NCBI RefSeq assembly: GCF_014207375.1
Contig: NZ_JACHEE010000016.1
Coordinates: 28,795-92,794, forward strand
From: Arthrobacter sp. AZCC_0090
Lineage (GTDB): Bacteria > Actinomycetota > Actinomycetes > Actinomycetales > Micrococcaceae
Length of the DNA: 64,000 nt
Direction of reading: 5' to 3'
Position 1 is the stretch's first letter, and every line of letters begins with the position of its first letter. This document shows positions 8,745-17,419 of this stretch, one piece after another. Made by a program: the position numbers and the translations under genes. The notes beneath the pieces are model-generated. The model made no database searches. It had not been told where the DNA came from and saw only the letters and a list, made by a program, of their open reading frames with translations.

Positions 8745-8785
8745 TCCCGCTAGCTCACCCCCCGACGTACGCCGCCAGGTGCTCG
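8745..8785. repeat. 41-bp border repeat, copy 2
   Basis: Second copy of 6948-6988, here at the true 3' end of the complete UvrA-like gene. Confidence 0.75.
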
Positions 8786-11148
8786 CCGGTGAGGGTTGAA
8801 CGCGCGGCGACGAGATCGGCGGGCGTGCCCTCGAACACGACCTTCCCGCCGTCGTGACCGGCGCCTGGGCCGAGATCGATGATCCAGTCGGCGTGCGCCA
8901 TGACCGCCTGGTGGTGCTCGATGACAATGACCGACTTGCCGGAGTCCACGAGCCGGTCGAGCAAGCCGAGCAACTGTTCTACGTCGGCGAGATGCAAGCC
9001 CGAGGTGGGCTCGTCGAGGACGAGTACGCCGCCCTTTTCACCCATGTGGGTGGCGAGCTTGATCCGCTGCCGCTCGCCGCCGGAAAGCGTCGTGAGCGGC
9101 TGGCCGAGACTGAGGTAGCCGAGTCCGACGTCGGCCAGCCTCTTCAGGATTGCGTGGGCGGCCGGAATGCGGGCCTCGCCGTCGGAGAAGAATTCTTCGG
9201 CTTCTTTCACGGGCATCGCCAGGACCTCGGCGATGTTGCGGCCGCCGAGGCGGTATTCGAGCACGGATGCCTGGAACCGTTTGCCTTCGCACTCCTCGCA
9301 GGGAGTGGACACGGTGTCCATGAACCCGAGGTCCGTATAGATGACGCCCGCGCCGTTGCAGGTGGGGCACGCGCCCTCCGAGTTCGCGCTGAACAGCGCC
9401 GGCTTCACGCCGTTGGCCTTCGCGAACGCCTTACGAATCGGCTCAAGCAATCCTGTGTACGTCGCGGGGTTGCTCCGCCGCGAGCCCTTGATCCCCGCCT
9501 GATCGATCGATACGACGCCGTCCCTCCCGGACAGCGAGCCGTGAATCAGGGAGCTCTTGCCGGAACCCGCGACGCCGGTGACGACGACGAGGACCCCCAG
9601 CGGAATGTCGATGTCGACCTCGCGCAGGTTGTTCGCAGCCGCGCCACGGATCTCCAGCGCCCCCGCGGGATTCCGCGTGGTCTCCTTGAGGGTGGCGCGG
9701 TCCCCAAGGTGGCGGCCAGTCAGAGTGCCGCTGGACCGCAACCCGTCGAGCGTGCCCTCAAACACCACCTCGCCACCGGCGGTGCCCGCGCCAGGGCCGA
9801 GGTCGACGACGTGATCGGCGATCGCGATCGCTTCCGGCTTGTGCTCCACGACGAGCACGGTGTTGCCTTTGTCCCGCAGCTGCAGCAGGAGCTTGTTCAT
9901 GCGCTCGATGTCATGCGGGTGCAAGCCGATGGTGGGCTCGTCAAAGACGTAGGTGACGTCGGTGAGTGAGGAGCCCAGATGCCGGATCATCTTGGTGCGC
10001 TGCGCCTCACCGCCGGAAAGAGTACCTGCCGGCCGATCGAGTGAGAGATAACCAAGCCCGATCTCCGCGAACGAGTCGAGGAGGTGCCGCAGCCCTTTGA
10101 GCAGCGGGGCAACTGACGGCTCATCGAGGCCCCGCACCCATTCGGCGAGGTCGCTGATCTGCATCGAACACGCGTCGGCGATGCTGATTCCCTTGATCTT
10201 CGACGAGCGGGCCGCCTCGGTGAGCCGGGTGCCATCGCATTCTGGACAGGTGGTGAAGGTGATCGCCCGCTCCACGAAGGCACGGATGTGCGGCTGCATT
10301 CCCTCAGGGTCCTTGGAGAGCATGGACTTCTGGATCTTCGGGATCAGGCCTTCGTATGTCAGGTTGATGCCTTCGACCTTGATCTTGGTCGGCTCCTTGT
10401 GGAGCAGGTCGTGGAGTTCCCTTTTGGTGTACTTGCTGATCGGCTTGTCCATGTCGAAGAAGCCGGAGCCGCTGAAGATGCGGCCGTACCAGCCGTCCAT
10501 GCTGTAGCCGGGGATGGTGAGCGCGCCCTCTGCGAGCGACTTGCCGCCGTCGTACAGGGCGGTCAAGTCGAAGTCGGTGACGGAGCCGCGCCCTTCGCAG
10601 CGCGGGCACATGCCGCCCGTGATACTGAAACTGCGGCGCTCCTTCGTCGTGGTGCCGCCGCGCTCTAGGGTGACCGCGCCGGCGCCGGAGATCGAGGCGA
10701 CATTGAACGAGAACGCCTGGGGTGATCCGATGTGCGGTTGGCCAAGCCGGCTGAAGAGCATGCGCAGCATGGCGTTCGCATCGGTGGCGGTACCCACCGT
10801 GGAACGGGGGTTTGCGCCCATTCGCTCCTGGTCGACGATGATCGCCGTCGTGAGTCCCTCGAGCAGGTCGACGTCCGGCCGGGCCATCGTGGCCATGAAC
10901 CCCTGCACAAAAGTGCTGTACGTTTCGTTGATCATCCGCTGCGACTCCGCGGCGATCGTGGCGAACACAAGGGAGCTCTTGCCCGAACCGGAGACGCCCG
11001 TGAACACGGTCAGCCGGCGCTTTGGCAGCTCGATGCTGATGTCCTTGAGGTTGTTCTCCCGCGCGCCCTGCACCCGGATCAGATCGTGGGTGTCAGCGAT
11101 GTGCAGCTCAGGCGACTGCGTGTCCGTGCTCGTGGCCGTGCTCATCAT
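8755..11148 (-). CDS. UvrA-like ABC ATPase, drug-resistance type (short UvrA)
   Basis: 797 residues, shorter than housekeeping UvrA (~940-970). Two ABC modules: Walker A GVSGSGKSS (51-59) and GVAGSGKSS (about 525), signatures LSGGEAQR and LSGGERQR, Walker B VFDEPT and VLDEPTSGLH. Zinc-finger cysteines include CPRCEGRG, CPECDG, CPTCNGAG and CEECEG. I assign the class of small UvrA proteins found in drug producers and soil actinobacteria (DrrC-like), which protect DNA from bound drugs; this is family knowledge, not shown here. GGAGAC lies 3 nt before the first of two ATGs, so ATG 11145 may be used. Convergent with the MFS exporter before the insert arrived. Confidence 0.88.
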   Translation of the reverse strand: MMSTATSTDTQSPELHIADTHDLIRVQGARENNLKDISIELPKRRLTVFTGVSGSGKSSLVFATIAAESQRMINETYSTFVQGFMATMARPDVDLLEGLTTAIIVDQERMGANPRSTVGTATDANAMLRMLFSRLGQPHIGSPQAFSFNVASISGAGAVTLERGGTTTKERRSFSITGGMCPRCEGRGSVTDFDLTALYDGGKSLAEGALTIPGYSMDGWYGRIFSGSGFFDMDKPISKYTKRELHDLLHKEPTKIKVEGINLTYEGLIPKIQKSMLSKDPEGMQPHIRAFVERAITFTTCPECDGTRLTEAARSSKIKGISIADACSMQISDLAEWVRGLDEPSVAPLLKGLRHLLDSFAEIGLGYLSLDRPAGTLSGGEAQRTKMIRHLGSSLTDVTYVFDEPTIGLHPHDIERMNKLLLQLRDKGNTVLVVEHKPEAIAIADHVVDLGPGAGTAGGEVVFEGTLDGLRSSGTLTGRHLGDRATLKETTRNPAGALEIRGAAANNLREVDIDIPLGVLVVVTGVAGSGKSSLIHGSLSGRDGVVSIDQAGIKGSRRSNPATYTGLLEPIRKAFAKANGVKPALFSANSEGACPTCNGAGVIYTDLGFMDTVSTPCEECEGKRFQASVLEYRLGGRNIAEVLAMPVKEAEEFFSDGEARIPAAHAILKRLADVGLGYLSLGQPLTTLSGGERQRIKLATHMGEKGGVLVLDEPTSGLHLADVEQLLGLLDRLVDSGKSVIVIEHHQAVMAHADWIIDLGPGAGHDGGKVVFEGTPADLVAARSTLTGEHLAAYVGG

Positions 11149-11273
11149 GTCTCCATCTGGTACGCGGTGCCGCCTTCGCGGCCTCCGTTGGCAAGTCTGG
11201 CTCTATCTAACTAGCACCAAGTAGTACGTCTTGGTGGCCGCGCACACGGGCGGAAGCCCGTGTGCGCGGTTGG

Positions 11274-11633
11274 CTATTGAGGATCCTGAAGCAGTCCGAG
11301 GACGTTGCCGTCCGGGTCGGTGACGGTGGCTACCAAACGGCCCCCTCCGACGTCGTGGGCTGCTTCGTTCACTGTGGCACCCGCGGCGGTTACTTCGGCC
11401 AGCTTCGCCTCGATGTCCGAAACGTGCCAGTAGGCCACGGGCGAGGTCATGTGTTGGGGACCGCCGCCCGGCACCAGCCCGATGTGCTGGCCCGCGACGT
11501 CGAAGCCGACGTAATAGGGTCCGTCGGCTTGCGGTTGTATGCCAAGCAGTGCGGCATAAACGGCTTTCGCCGCCGCGAGATCGGAAACGGGATGCAGCAC
11601 GGTCTTGATTCCCTCGTTGGAAGAGTCGCTCAT
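11274..11633 (-). CDS. VOC-fold (glyoxalase-like) protein
   Basis: 119 residues from ATG 11633. One vicinal-oxygen-chelate module: LHPVSDLAAAKAVYAALLG, YWHVSDIEAKLAEV, and the ending ATVTDPDGNVLGLLQ. Such small proteins bind metal and act as dioxygenases, glyoxalases or antibiotic binders; the substrate cannot be told. It stands alone between the UvrA-like gene and an NTF2-like gene. Confidence 0.85.
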   Translation of the reverse strand: MSDSSNEGIKTVLHPVSDLAAAKAVYAALLGIQPQADGPYYVGFDVAGQHIGLVPGGGPQHMTSPVAYWHVSDIEAKLAEVTAAGATVNEAAHDVGGGRLVATVTDPDGNVLGLLQDPQ

Positions 11634-11855
11634 GATCACTCCTGAAGTCATTGCGGGACAAAGCTGGCGTGGACGATGTTGTCCATGACCGCCATTCTAG
11701 GCGCGGCCCGTTAGCGGCGCTTCTCCATTCCTGACCGGTCTGGGCGCAAAGGAAATCGCACGTAGACGCCGTTCGTCAACGGTGCCACTATGACCGAATA
11801 CGGCACGCCGCACCTGGCACGCCGCGCCGGCGCAAAAGCGAGGGTGGAGGAACCA

Positions 11856-12287
11856 ATGCACGGGTCCGATCTCGATCTGATGGTGGAGAAATATCATCGG
11901 GCGCTCGACGCGTTCGTCACGGGAGACCCGGAACTGCAGAAGAAGCTGTTTTCGAAGCGCGACGACGTCACGCTCGCCAATCCGCTCGGCCCGCCAGCAC
12001 GGGGCCGGAACGCGGTCGAGGCGACCATGGACCGGGCAGCCTCCCAGTTGAGGGAAGGCGAGCCCATCAGCTTCGAACGAATCTCCGGCTACACCGGGAC
12101 GGATCTTGCGTACATTGTTGAAATTGAACGGGCCCGGGCCAAGGTAGGCGGGTCTGATGAAGTGTCCCCAATACCCCTCCGCGTGACCACGATTTTCCGA
12201 TGGGAAGACGGGGAGTGGAAGGTTCTCCACCGTCACGCAGATCCGATACTTTCCCCGCGGCCCATCGAGTCGATCGTGCAGGCCTAA
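11856..12287 (+). CDS. NTF2-like / SnoaL-fold protein
   Basis: 143 residues. A cone-shaped alpha+beta fold is suggested by YHRALDAFVTGDPE, RGRNAVEATMDRAA and the terminal strand pair TTIFRWEDGEWKVLHRHAD. GGTGGAGG 5 nt before ATG 11856 decides the start. Probably a small-molecule binding or isomerase-type enzyme of unknown substrate. It ends tail-to-tail, overlapping the NUDIX gene by 4 nt. Confidence 0.8.
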   Translation: MHGSDLDLMVEKYHRALDAFVTGDPELQKKLFSKRDDVTLANPLGPPARGRNAVEATMDRAASQLREGEPISFERISGYTGTDLAYIVEIERARAKVGGSDEVSPIPLRVTTIFRWEDGEWKVLHRHADPILSPRPIESIVQA

Positions 12288-12754
12288 GCGCTCCCGAGGT
12301 GCCGGATCAACGCGTCGAGGATAGGCACCTGCCCGCCCACCAGTTTGGCGCGGGCTATGGTCTCCGTGGCCCACACGGCGTCGTCGATCTCGGGGTAGCT
12401 CCGGACAATGCCGGATCCTCGCGGCCACTCCAGCTCAAAGGTGTTGCTTTCAATTCTTTCGGGCGCGAAGTCGGACTCAGCCGCGAAGGCGGTGATGAGC
12501 TTGCCCGACGGTTGCCGGAAGGTGCCCAACCCGAGGTAATCGACGTCGGGCGGGGGAGTGCCCATTTCCTCTGCGAACTCGCGCTTGGCAGCTACCAGCG
12601 GGTCCTCGCTTTCGAGGTATTCGCCTTTGGGAATGGACCATGCGCGTTCATCCTTGTGGGACCAGAACGGTCCGCCCATGTGGGCTATCCACACCTCCAA
12701 TTCCGCTGTGGAGGTCCGACGATACAACAGAATTCCTGCGCTTCGAACTGTCAT
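12284..12754 (-). CDS. NUDIX hydrolase
   Basis: 156 residues. The NUDIX box follows the G-x5-E-x7-R-E-x2-E-E-x-G pattern (GEYLESEDPLVAAKREFAEE, then MG). It hydrolyses a nucleoside diphosphate linked to some moiety; the RSAGILLYRR start and WSIPKGE are typical of the DR1025/AP4A-like subgroup. Start at ATG 12754; longer forms would read back through the hairpin at 12796. Upstream DUF2630 lies on the same strand but is separated by that terminator. Confidence 0.85.
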   Translation of the reverse strand: MTVRSAGILLYRRTSTAELEVWIAHMGGPFWSHKDERAWSIPKGEYLESEDPLVAAKREFAEEMGTPPPDVDYLGLGTFRQPSGKLITAFAAESDFAPERIESNTFELEWPRGSGIVRSYPEIDDAVWATETIARAKLVGGQVPILDALIRHLGSA

Positions 12755-12795
12755 TTGCCCAAGGTTATCGGTCGGCGCTGTAGCGCGCTGTATAA

Positions 12796-12840
12796 AGCAG
12801 GACGACGACGGCGGGAGCCTCCCGCCGTCGTTGTCCTGCT
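12796..12840 (-). terminator. hairpin terminator after the DUF2630 gene
   Basis: Near-perfect stem of about 20 bp with core GACGGCGGGAG, followed on the minus strand by TTTATA. It separates DUF2630 from the NUDIX gene. Confidence 0.75.
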
Positions 12841-12852
12841 TTCCTTGTGGCT

Positions 12853-13104
12853 TCAGCCGGTGTAGCCTTCCACCTGTTTTGAGGGCCGTGGTGTGGCCTC
12901 GTTCGGGTTCTCCCCGTACTGCCTCTTTGCGCGCCGTTGCCGTAAGAGATCCCAGCACTGATCCAAGTCCTGCTCAATGCGCTCCAGCCTTGCGCGGTCA
13001 GGCGCGTGCCCAGGGCCAGGCGGCGCCGCCTCTGCTTTTTCCCGGAGCTCGCGTTCTTCTTCGACGAGCGATTGGATGCGGTGGAGAATGCCCTGTTCGT
13101 CCAT
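12853..13104 (-). CDS. DUF2630 family protein
   Basis: 83 residues, helical and highly charged: IQSLVEEERELREKAE, ERIEQDLDQCWDLLRQRRAK and a tail ending VEGYTG are hallmarks of DUF2630, an actinobacterial family of unknown role. GAAGAGGG upstream supports ATG 13104. Probably a coiled-coil protein; it is its own transcript, with a terminator directly downstream. Confidence 0.85.
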   Translation of the reverse strand: MDEQGILHRIQSLVEEERELREKAEAAPPGPGHAPDRARLERIEQDLDQCWDLLRQRRAKRQYGENPNEATPRPSKQVEGYTG

Positions 13105-13260
13105 GGTGACCCTCTTCCTGACCTAGCCGTTACCAGTCAGCGTAATGAGGTGCACTGGGCGTGGCCAGAGCAGTCTTGTTTCGCCCGCCCGCCCATCTCC
13201 TGTTTGCGGAATACTTGGATTCAGATCCAGGATTTCCGCGAACGAGGGCGGTGAAGACCC

Positions 13261-13878
13261 GTGAACGGCGAGAACAGTGCGTTCAGGCGCCGGATGGAAC
13301 GTGCCATGGAACTGCGAAATGTGCGCGCCACTGGCATGACGGCACAGGAAGAAGCCGAACTTGAGGCCGCCGAGGAAGAAGAGCGGCAGAAGCGCAAGAA
13401 GGTAGACGACGCCGCGCGCGTTGAGTATTTGATCCGCGAAGCCATGGCCCAGGGGAAGTTCGACAACCTGAAGTACTCAGGCAAGCCGATCCCGGGGCTG
13501 GGGGAGCGCTACGATCCCGATTGGTGGGTCAAGGGCCTCATTCAACGTGAGCATCTCAGCGGCCTAGGGCCGAAGGCCATTCTGCTCCGCACCGAGGACG
13601 CCGAATTGGATGCCAAGCTCGATGCGCTGTACTCAGAGCAGCAGGTCCGGGAGCTGGTGGAGGATTTCAACGCACGCGTCATTGACGCACGGCGCCAGCT
13701 CCAGGGCGGACCGCCGGTGATCACGAAGACCCGCGACGTCGGCGTCGAGCTGGAACGCTGGCGCGAGCGTCGGGCGGCGGCTACTGAGGCAGCCGCCGCG
13801 GCGGCCGAGGAAACTGTTAATCGCGAACGTGCCGCCAAGCAGTCGTGGTGGCGTCGCATCTGGAATGGAACCGGATAG
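13261..13878 (+). CDS. DUF1992 (DnaJ-homologue-C28-type) protein
   Basis: 205 residues. The DUF1992 core is clear: YLIREAMAQGKFDNLKYSGK, PIPGLGE, DPDWWVKGLIQRE. Flanking parts are helical and rich in Glu/Arg/Ala. GTG 13261 is taken as start; ATG 13294 (MERAMELRN) is a shorter alternative. Function unknown; some family members were linked to J-domain co-chaperones. It converges on the SDR gene across the 32-bp repeat cluster. Confidence 0.82.
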   Translation: MNGENSAFRRRMERAMELRNVRATGMTAQEEAELEAAEEEERQKRKKVDDAARVEYLIREAMAQGKFDNLKYSGKPIPGLGERYDPDWWVKGLIQREHLSGLGPKAILLRTEDAELDAKLDALYSEQQVRELVEDFNARVIDARRQLQGGPPVITKTRDVGVELERWRERRAAATEAAAAAAEETVNRERAAKQSWWRRIWNGTG

Positions 13879-13930
13879 GCCGGTCAGCCGCCCGTCGGAT
13901 CCTCGCTCACATATGGGTCGTTTTCTCCCG

Positions 13931-14173
13931 ACCCTCCTGCAGATATCGCGGGTTTTCCCGAGACCCTCCTGCAGTCGTGTTACTTGAACGCGCGACGGCG
14001 GTCGCCCGCCAGGCGGGCGGGAAGCCGCCGTCGGACGTTCTTTGATACCCAATCTGTCGCCGCTCCGGCCGATATCCCGCCCTAGATCTGCAGGAGGGTT
14101 TGCCGGGAGGGCCGCATAGCTGCAGGAGGGTTTGCCGGGAGGGGTGGATATCTGCAGGAGGGTTTGCCGGGGG
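13931..14173. repeat. 32-bp-period repeats in two opposed clusters
   Basis: Plus-strand units TGCAGGAGGGTTTGCCGGGA (plus GG) start at 14089, 14121 and 14153, exactly 32 bp apart, with ~10-bp variable linkers. On the left two units lie in the opposite orientation, with their TGCA cores at 13938 and 13970, again 32 bp apart. The clusters face each other around a hairpin. The spacing is about three helical turns, which suits a protein-binding array; it is not a CRISPR array. Confidence 0.7.
13993..14032. terminator. bidirectional hairpin terminator
   Basis: CGACGGCGG and CCGCCGTCG form the outer stem, with a further GCCCGCC/GGCGGGC stem inside, and GACGTTCTTT follows on the plus strand. It lies between the convergent DUF1992 (+) and SDR (-) genes. 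Confidence 0.65.
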
Positions 14174-14201
14174 TGCTGCCACCGCCTCCATCCGCTGGAC
14201 C

Positions 14202-15017
14202 TCAGTCGGGCTGGTTTCCCTTTCGGCTTGTGTTGAATGCGGGCGTTCCCGCCAGCCGGCCGCCGTCGACGGCGAGAACGGTTCCGGTGACGAACGACGA
14301 CTGCTCCGAGCAAAGCCAGAGGGCCGCTGCAGCGATATCGGCGGTCGTGCCGATCCGGCCCAGCGGAACGGCGGCAGCGACGCGGTCCTGGGCGGCCTGT
14401 CCCGCTCCTGCAAGTCGCTCGGTGAGGATGGGGCCGGGAGCGATCGCGTTGACCCGGATACCCTCGGAGGCGTAATCGAGTGCAGCCACCCGGGTCAGGC
14501 CGCCGACGCCGAATTTGCTCGCCACGTAGCCGCTCATGCCGGAGACGCCTTGTTCGCCGGCTGTGGAGGACATGTTCACGATCGCCCCGCCGCTTCCGCT
14601 TGCCAGCATGAGCTCGATTTCGTATTTCAGGCAGAGGAAGACTCCGCGCAGGTTCACCGCGATGGCGCTGTCGAACTCCTCGCTGGACCACTCGACCAGA
14701 GGCGCCGGCGTCCGTCCGCCGCCCGCCGCGTTGTTGACCGCAGCGTCGAGCCTGCCGAAGCGGTCCCGGATCTGGGTCAGCAAGGCTTTCACGGAGTCCC
14801 GGCTGCCTACATCTACGGGTATTGCCACGGCACTCCCGCCAGCCGCCGCGATGGCGGCGACCTTCTCGGATAAGCCCGAGCTGTCACGGGAGGCAAGAAC
14901 AACGGTTGCGCCGGCGCTGGCAAGGGCGGCTGCGATCTCCGCGCCGATACCACGGCTGGCTCCGGTGACGAGAGCGACCTTGCCGGATAGCGGCCGGGTG
15001 GGATCCGCCGTCGTCAT
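14202..15017 (-). CDS. SDR-family NAD(P)-dependent oxidoreductase
   Basis: 271 residues, classical short-chain dehydrogenase. Rossmann motif GASRGIG (19-25), NNAAG at 95-99, Ser150/151, catalytic Tyr164 and Lys168 in GYVASK, and PGPI near 209. The ending VDGGRLAG is typical of 3-oxoacyl-ACP-reductase-like members. Substrate unknown. Its start overlaps the stop of the membrane-protein gene upstream by 4 nt (ATGA), so the two are translationally coupled. MarR at 15856 is divergent and probably controls both. Confidence 0.9.
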   Translation of the reverse strand: MTTADPTRPLSGKVALVTGASRGIGAEIAAALASAGATVVLASRDSSGLSEKVAAIAAAGGSAVAIPVDVGSRDSVKALLTQIRDRFGRLDAAVNNAAGGGRTPAPLVEWSSEEFDSAIAVNLRGVFLCLKYEIELMLASGSGGAIVNMSSTAGEQGVSGMSGYVASKFGVGGLTRVAALDYASEGIRVNAIAPGPILTERLAGAGQAAQDRVAAAVPLGRIGTTADIAAAALWLCSEQSSFVTGTVLAVDGGRLAGTPAFNTSRKGNQPD

Positions 15018-15757
15018 GGCCGTTCCCGGCTTGCGTGAGGCGCGTGTGCGCGGGGCTCCTGGTTCGCGGCCGCCCGGGTTCGCGGCAGCAGGAAACCGGC
15101 TGCTACGAGCCAGAGGAGGCCACCGAACCGCCCGATCGGCAGGAGGAACTGCAAGGGCTCGATCGCCATCGACAGGAAGCTCAATTCGGACAGGGCAGCG
15201 ATGACGAGGCCGGTCCAGGCCAGCCAGCGGGGCATGAAGCGCAGGATCAGGGCAGGGACCGCGATACCCGCCACCAGGAGACCGATCCCGACGACGAAGC
15301 CCACCCCTCCGGTGATGAACGCGAGGAATGAGAGCGCGTGGGTGAGTGTGACATCCGTGGTGATTTCGGGCCGGCTCAGCAGCCAGGTCACAGAACCCGA
15401 GAACATGAGGAAGATGGCTGCGCTGACGCCGCCAAAGAAGCCAATGGCCGGTCCGGGGACGCGCACGCCGAGCCGGAGCTGCCGGGCGTAGACGGTGGCG
15501 GCATAGATCCCCAACGGCACGGCTGAGCCGAATTGGAGCATGCCGCCGAGGCGCGTTGCGGGGACGTTTTGCTGGAAGAACGCGGCCACTTGCCCCTCGG
15601 GCGCGAAGGGCGAGACGAACGTTTGGCCGCTCGTGAGGATTGCGGACGTGACGAGGCTGGCGAGGAATATGCCCAGGCTGACGAGGGCAAGAACGCCCGG
15701 GTGTGGACCGCCTGACCGGGCTGGATGGCCTTCATCGGGAATCGAACGACTACTCAT
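15014..15757 (-). CDS. membrane protein, about six helices
   Basis: 247 residues, with hydrophobic segments at about 22-42, 75-95, 105-130, 145-165, 170-190 and 205-225. No enzyme motif. GAAAGG upstream supports ATG 15757. First gene of a two-gene unit with the SDR, divergent from MarR. Two copies of TGGCTGAACCTT lie directly upstream (15756 and 15776). Role unknown; cotranscription with an SDR suggests handling of a hydrophobic compound. Confidence 0.75.
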   Translation of the reverse strand: MSSRSIPDEGHPARSGGPHPGVLALVSLGIFLASLVTSAILTSGQTFVSPFAPEGQVAAFFQQNVPATRLGGMLQFGSAVPLGIYAATVYARQLRLGVRVPGPAIGFFGGVSAAIFLMFSGSVTWLLSRPEITTDVTLTHALSFLAFITGGVGFVVGIGLLVAGIAVPALILRFMPRWLAWTGLVIAALSELSFLSMAIEPLQFLLPIGRFGGLLWLVAAGFLLPRTRAAANQEPRAHAPHASRERP

Positions 15758-15847
15758 GGCTGAACCTTTCTCGTAGTGGCTGAACCTTCGTAATTGCATC
15801 ACTATTGAAATGGTTCACCTATGGAATTGTTCTGTCAAGCATGTATT

Positions 15848-15865
15848 CTGAATCCATGGATTCAG
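15848..15865. promoter_or_regulatory. MarR operator candidate overlapping the start codon
   Basis: CTGAATCCATGGATTCAG is a perfect 18-bp palindrome centred on the ATG of the MarR gene. The position suggests autorepression, in a transcript with little or no leader. Confidence 0.5.
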
Positions 15866-16353
15866 CCACGCCGGGCCGGCCGAAACGGACCGCCTTTCTC
15901 TTGTCGCAGCTTGGTGCCGTGGCGTCGTCCCGCTTTGCCGAGCGCACCCGGGCGATCGGCCTCACCCCGAGCGACGCCGGTGTCATCCGACTGCTCGGGC
16001 GCTCGCCGGGGTTGAGCCAGCGCTCGCTTGCGGACAGGCTGGGTGCCGTCCCTAGCCGCGTGGTTTCACTCATTGATTCCCTGCAGGAACGCGGGCTGGT
16101 GGAGAGAATGCGGAGCAGCACGGACCGACGGAACTATGAACTCCACCTCACGGAGGCCGGCAAACGCGTACTGCGGGAACTGCGCGGGATTGCCGAACAG
16201 CATGAAATGGAGCTCCTGGCCCCGCTGACAGACGAACAGATCACGCAACTTGGCGAGCTGCTCGCGCAGCTCGCCAATGGCCAGGGGCTAGACAGGGACC
16301 TGCACCGCGACGTCGCGCGGGACGTCCCTCGCGACGCCGGGCGTCCGGCCTGA
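15856..16353 (+). CDS. MarR-family transcriptional regulator
   Basis: 165 residues. Winged helix: LTPSDAGVIRLLGRSPGLSQ, RSLADRLGAVPSRVVSLIDS and RSSTDRRNYELHLTEAGK, the last being the MarR wing DRR motif. The tail has a short repeated Arg-Asp pattern (DLHRDVARDVPRDAGR). ATG 15856 sits in a perfect palindrome; ATG 15841 in frame is an alternative. Divergent from the membrane-protein/SDR pair, which it probably represses. Confidence 0.85.
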   Translation: MDSATPGRPKRTAFLLSQLGAVASSRFAERTRAIGLTPSDAGVIRLLGRSPGLSQRSLADRLGAVPSRVVSLIDSLQERGLVERMRSSTDRRNYELHLTEAGKRVLRELRGIAEQHEMELLAPLTDEQITQLGELLAQLANGQGLDRDLHRDVARDVPRDAGRPA

Positions 16354-16357
16354 TCTG

Positions 16358-17419
16358 CTACAGCACCACCTCGCGTCCTGTCCGGCCGGACTCGTAGATC
16401 GCTGAGATGATCTTGATGAGTTCAAGGCCGTGGGCTGCGGGCGCGGCCTCGGGCGCCTCGCCCCGGGCAGTGGCCAGGAACTGTTCCACCTCGTTGCGGT
16501 AGGCCACGTTGCTGAAGGTGGGCGAATCGAGCACGGGCGAAATATCCAGTAGCGTGTCGTGCTGCTCGGTGAAGATTTCCAAGGCCGGCTCCAGTTGGGC
16601 CCCGCCTTTGTCTCCAAAGACCTGGACCCGGGTTTCATCTGTGCCGTGCATCGAGTAACTAGTGTCGAAGTGCATTACTGCGCCGTTGCTGAATTTGATC
16701 AGCGCTGTGGCAAGGTCCTCCACCGGGTCCACCGGCTGCCGTGCCGGATCGAAATCAGCGGACAGATACCGGCTGAAGTTGGCGATATTGTTCCGGGCAC
16801 CGATCTTGTGGAAAACGGTCCCGGAAACCGAGGCCACGGAAGGGCAGCCCATGAGCCACCAGCAAATGTCGATGAAATGGACGCCCAGATCGATCAGCGG
16901 CCCTCCGCCGGACAGCGTTTTGTCAGCGAACCAGCCACCGGGATTGCCCACCCTGCGCAGGCACGTGGCCTTGGCATAGTAGATCTGGCCCAGGTCTCCG
17001 GCGTCGATGAAGCGCTTGAGCACCTCGGCGTTGGGCGAGAAGCGGCGCACGTAGGCCACCTGCAGCGACGCAGTACTCCGCTGGGCGGCGGCAACTACGG
17101 CTAGGGCCTGCTGCAGCGAGGCCGTCATGGGTTTCTCAATCAGCACATGCTTGCCGGCCTCGAGTGCCGCAATCACGATCTCCGCGTGGGTGTCGTTGCG
17201 CGTGCAGATGCTGACGGCGTCGATCTCCGGATCCGCCAAGAGCTCCGCGTAGTCGGTGAAGACCTTGACTGCACCGTATTCGGCAGCGCGGCTCCCGGCG
17301 CGCGAGGCATCGATGTCGCAGACGGCAAGGAGGTGCGCCGATGGCGAATCCCGGTATGCGTCCAGATGCAGCTCGGAGATCGTTCCCAGTCCGATGACGC
17401 CTACGTTCAGCGCCCCCAT
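16358..17419 (-). CDS. Gfo/Idh/MocA-family sugar dehydrogenase
   Basis: 353 residues. N-terminal Rossmann domain with GVIGLGTISELH (7-18), CDID, and EKPMT near 94; C-terminal domain with GGGPLIDLGVHFIDICWW, holding the catalytic His/Asp region. Oxidises or reduces a sugar, inositol or related alcohol with NAD(P). It follows the isomerase gene with TGA and ATG adjacent (operon). With the divergent ABC transporter genes it should act on the imported sugar. Confidence 0.88.
   Translation of the reverse strand: MGALNVGVIGLGTISELHLDAYRDSPSAHLLAVCDIDASRAGSRAAEYGAVKVFTDYAELLADPEIDAVSICTRNDTHAEIVIAALEAGKHVLIEKPMTASLQQALAVVAAAQRSTASLQVAYVRRFSPNAEVLKRFIDAGDLGQIYYAKATCLRRVGNPGGWFADKTLSGGGPLIDLGVHFIDICWWLMGCPSVASVSGTVFHKIGARNNIANFSRYLSADFDPARQPVDPVEDLATALIKFSNGAVMHFDTSYSMHGTDETRVQVFGDKGGAQLEPALEIFTEQHDTLLDISPVLDSPTFSNVAYRNEVEQFLATARGEAPEAAPAAHGLELIKIISAIYESGRTGREVVL

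Noticed and set aside
8854..9969. Long plus-strand open frame opposite the UvrA-like gene
   Set aside because: It is the complement of a well-supported ABC ATPase; long antisense frames are common at this GC content. No ribosome site and no family resemblance.
13931..14173. CRISPR array
   Set aside because: Constant units are ~22 bp, spacers only ~10 bp, units occur in both orientations and no cas genes are near.
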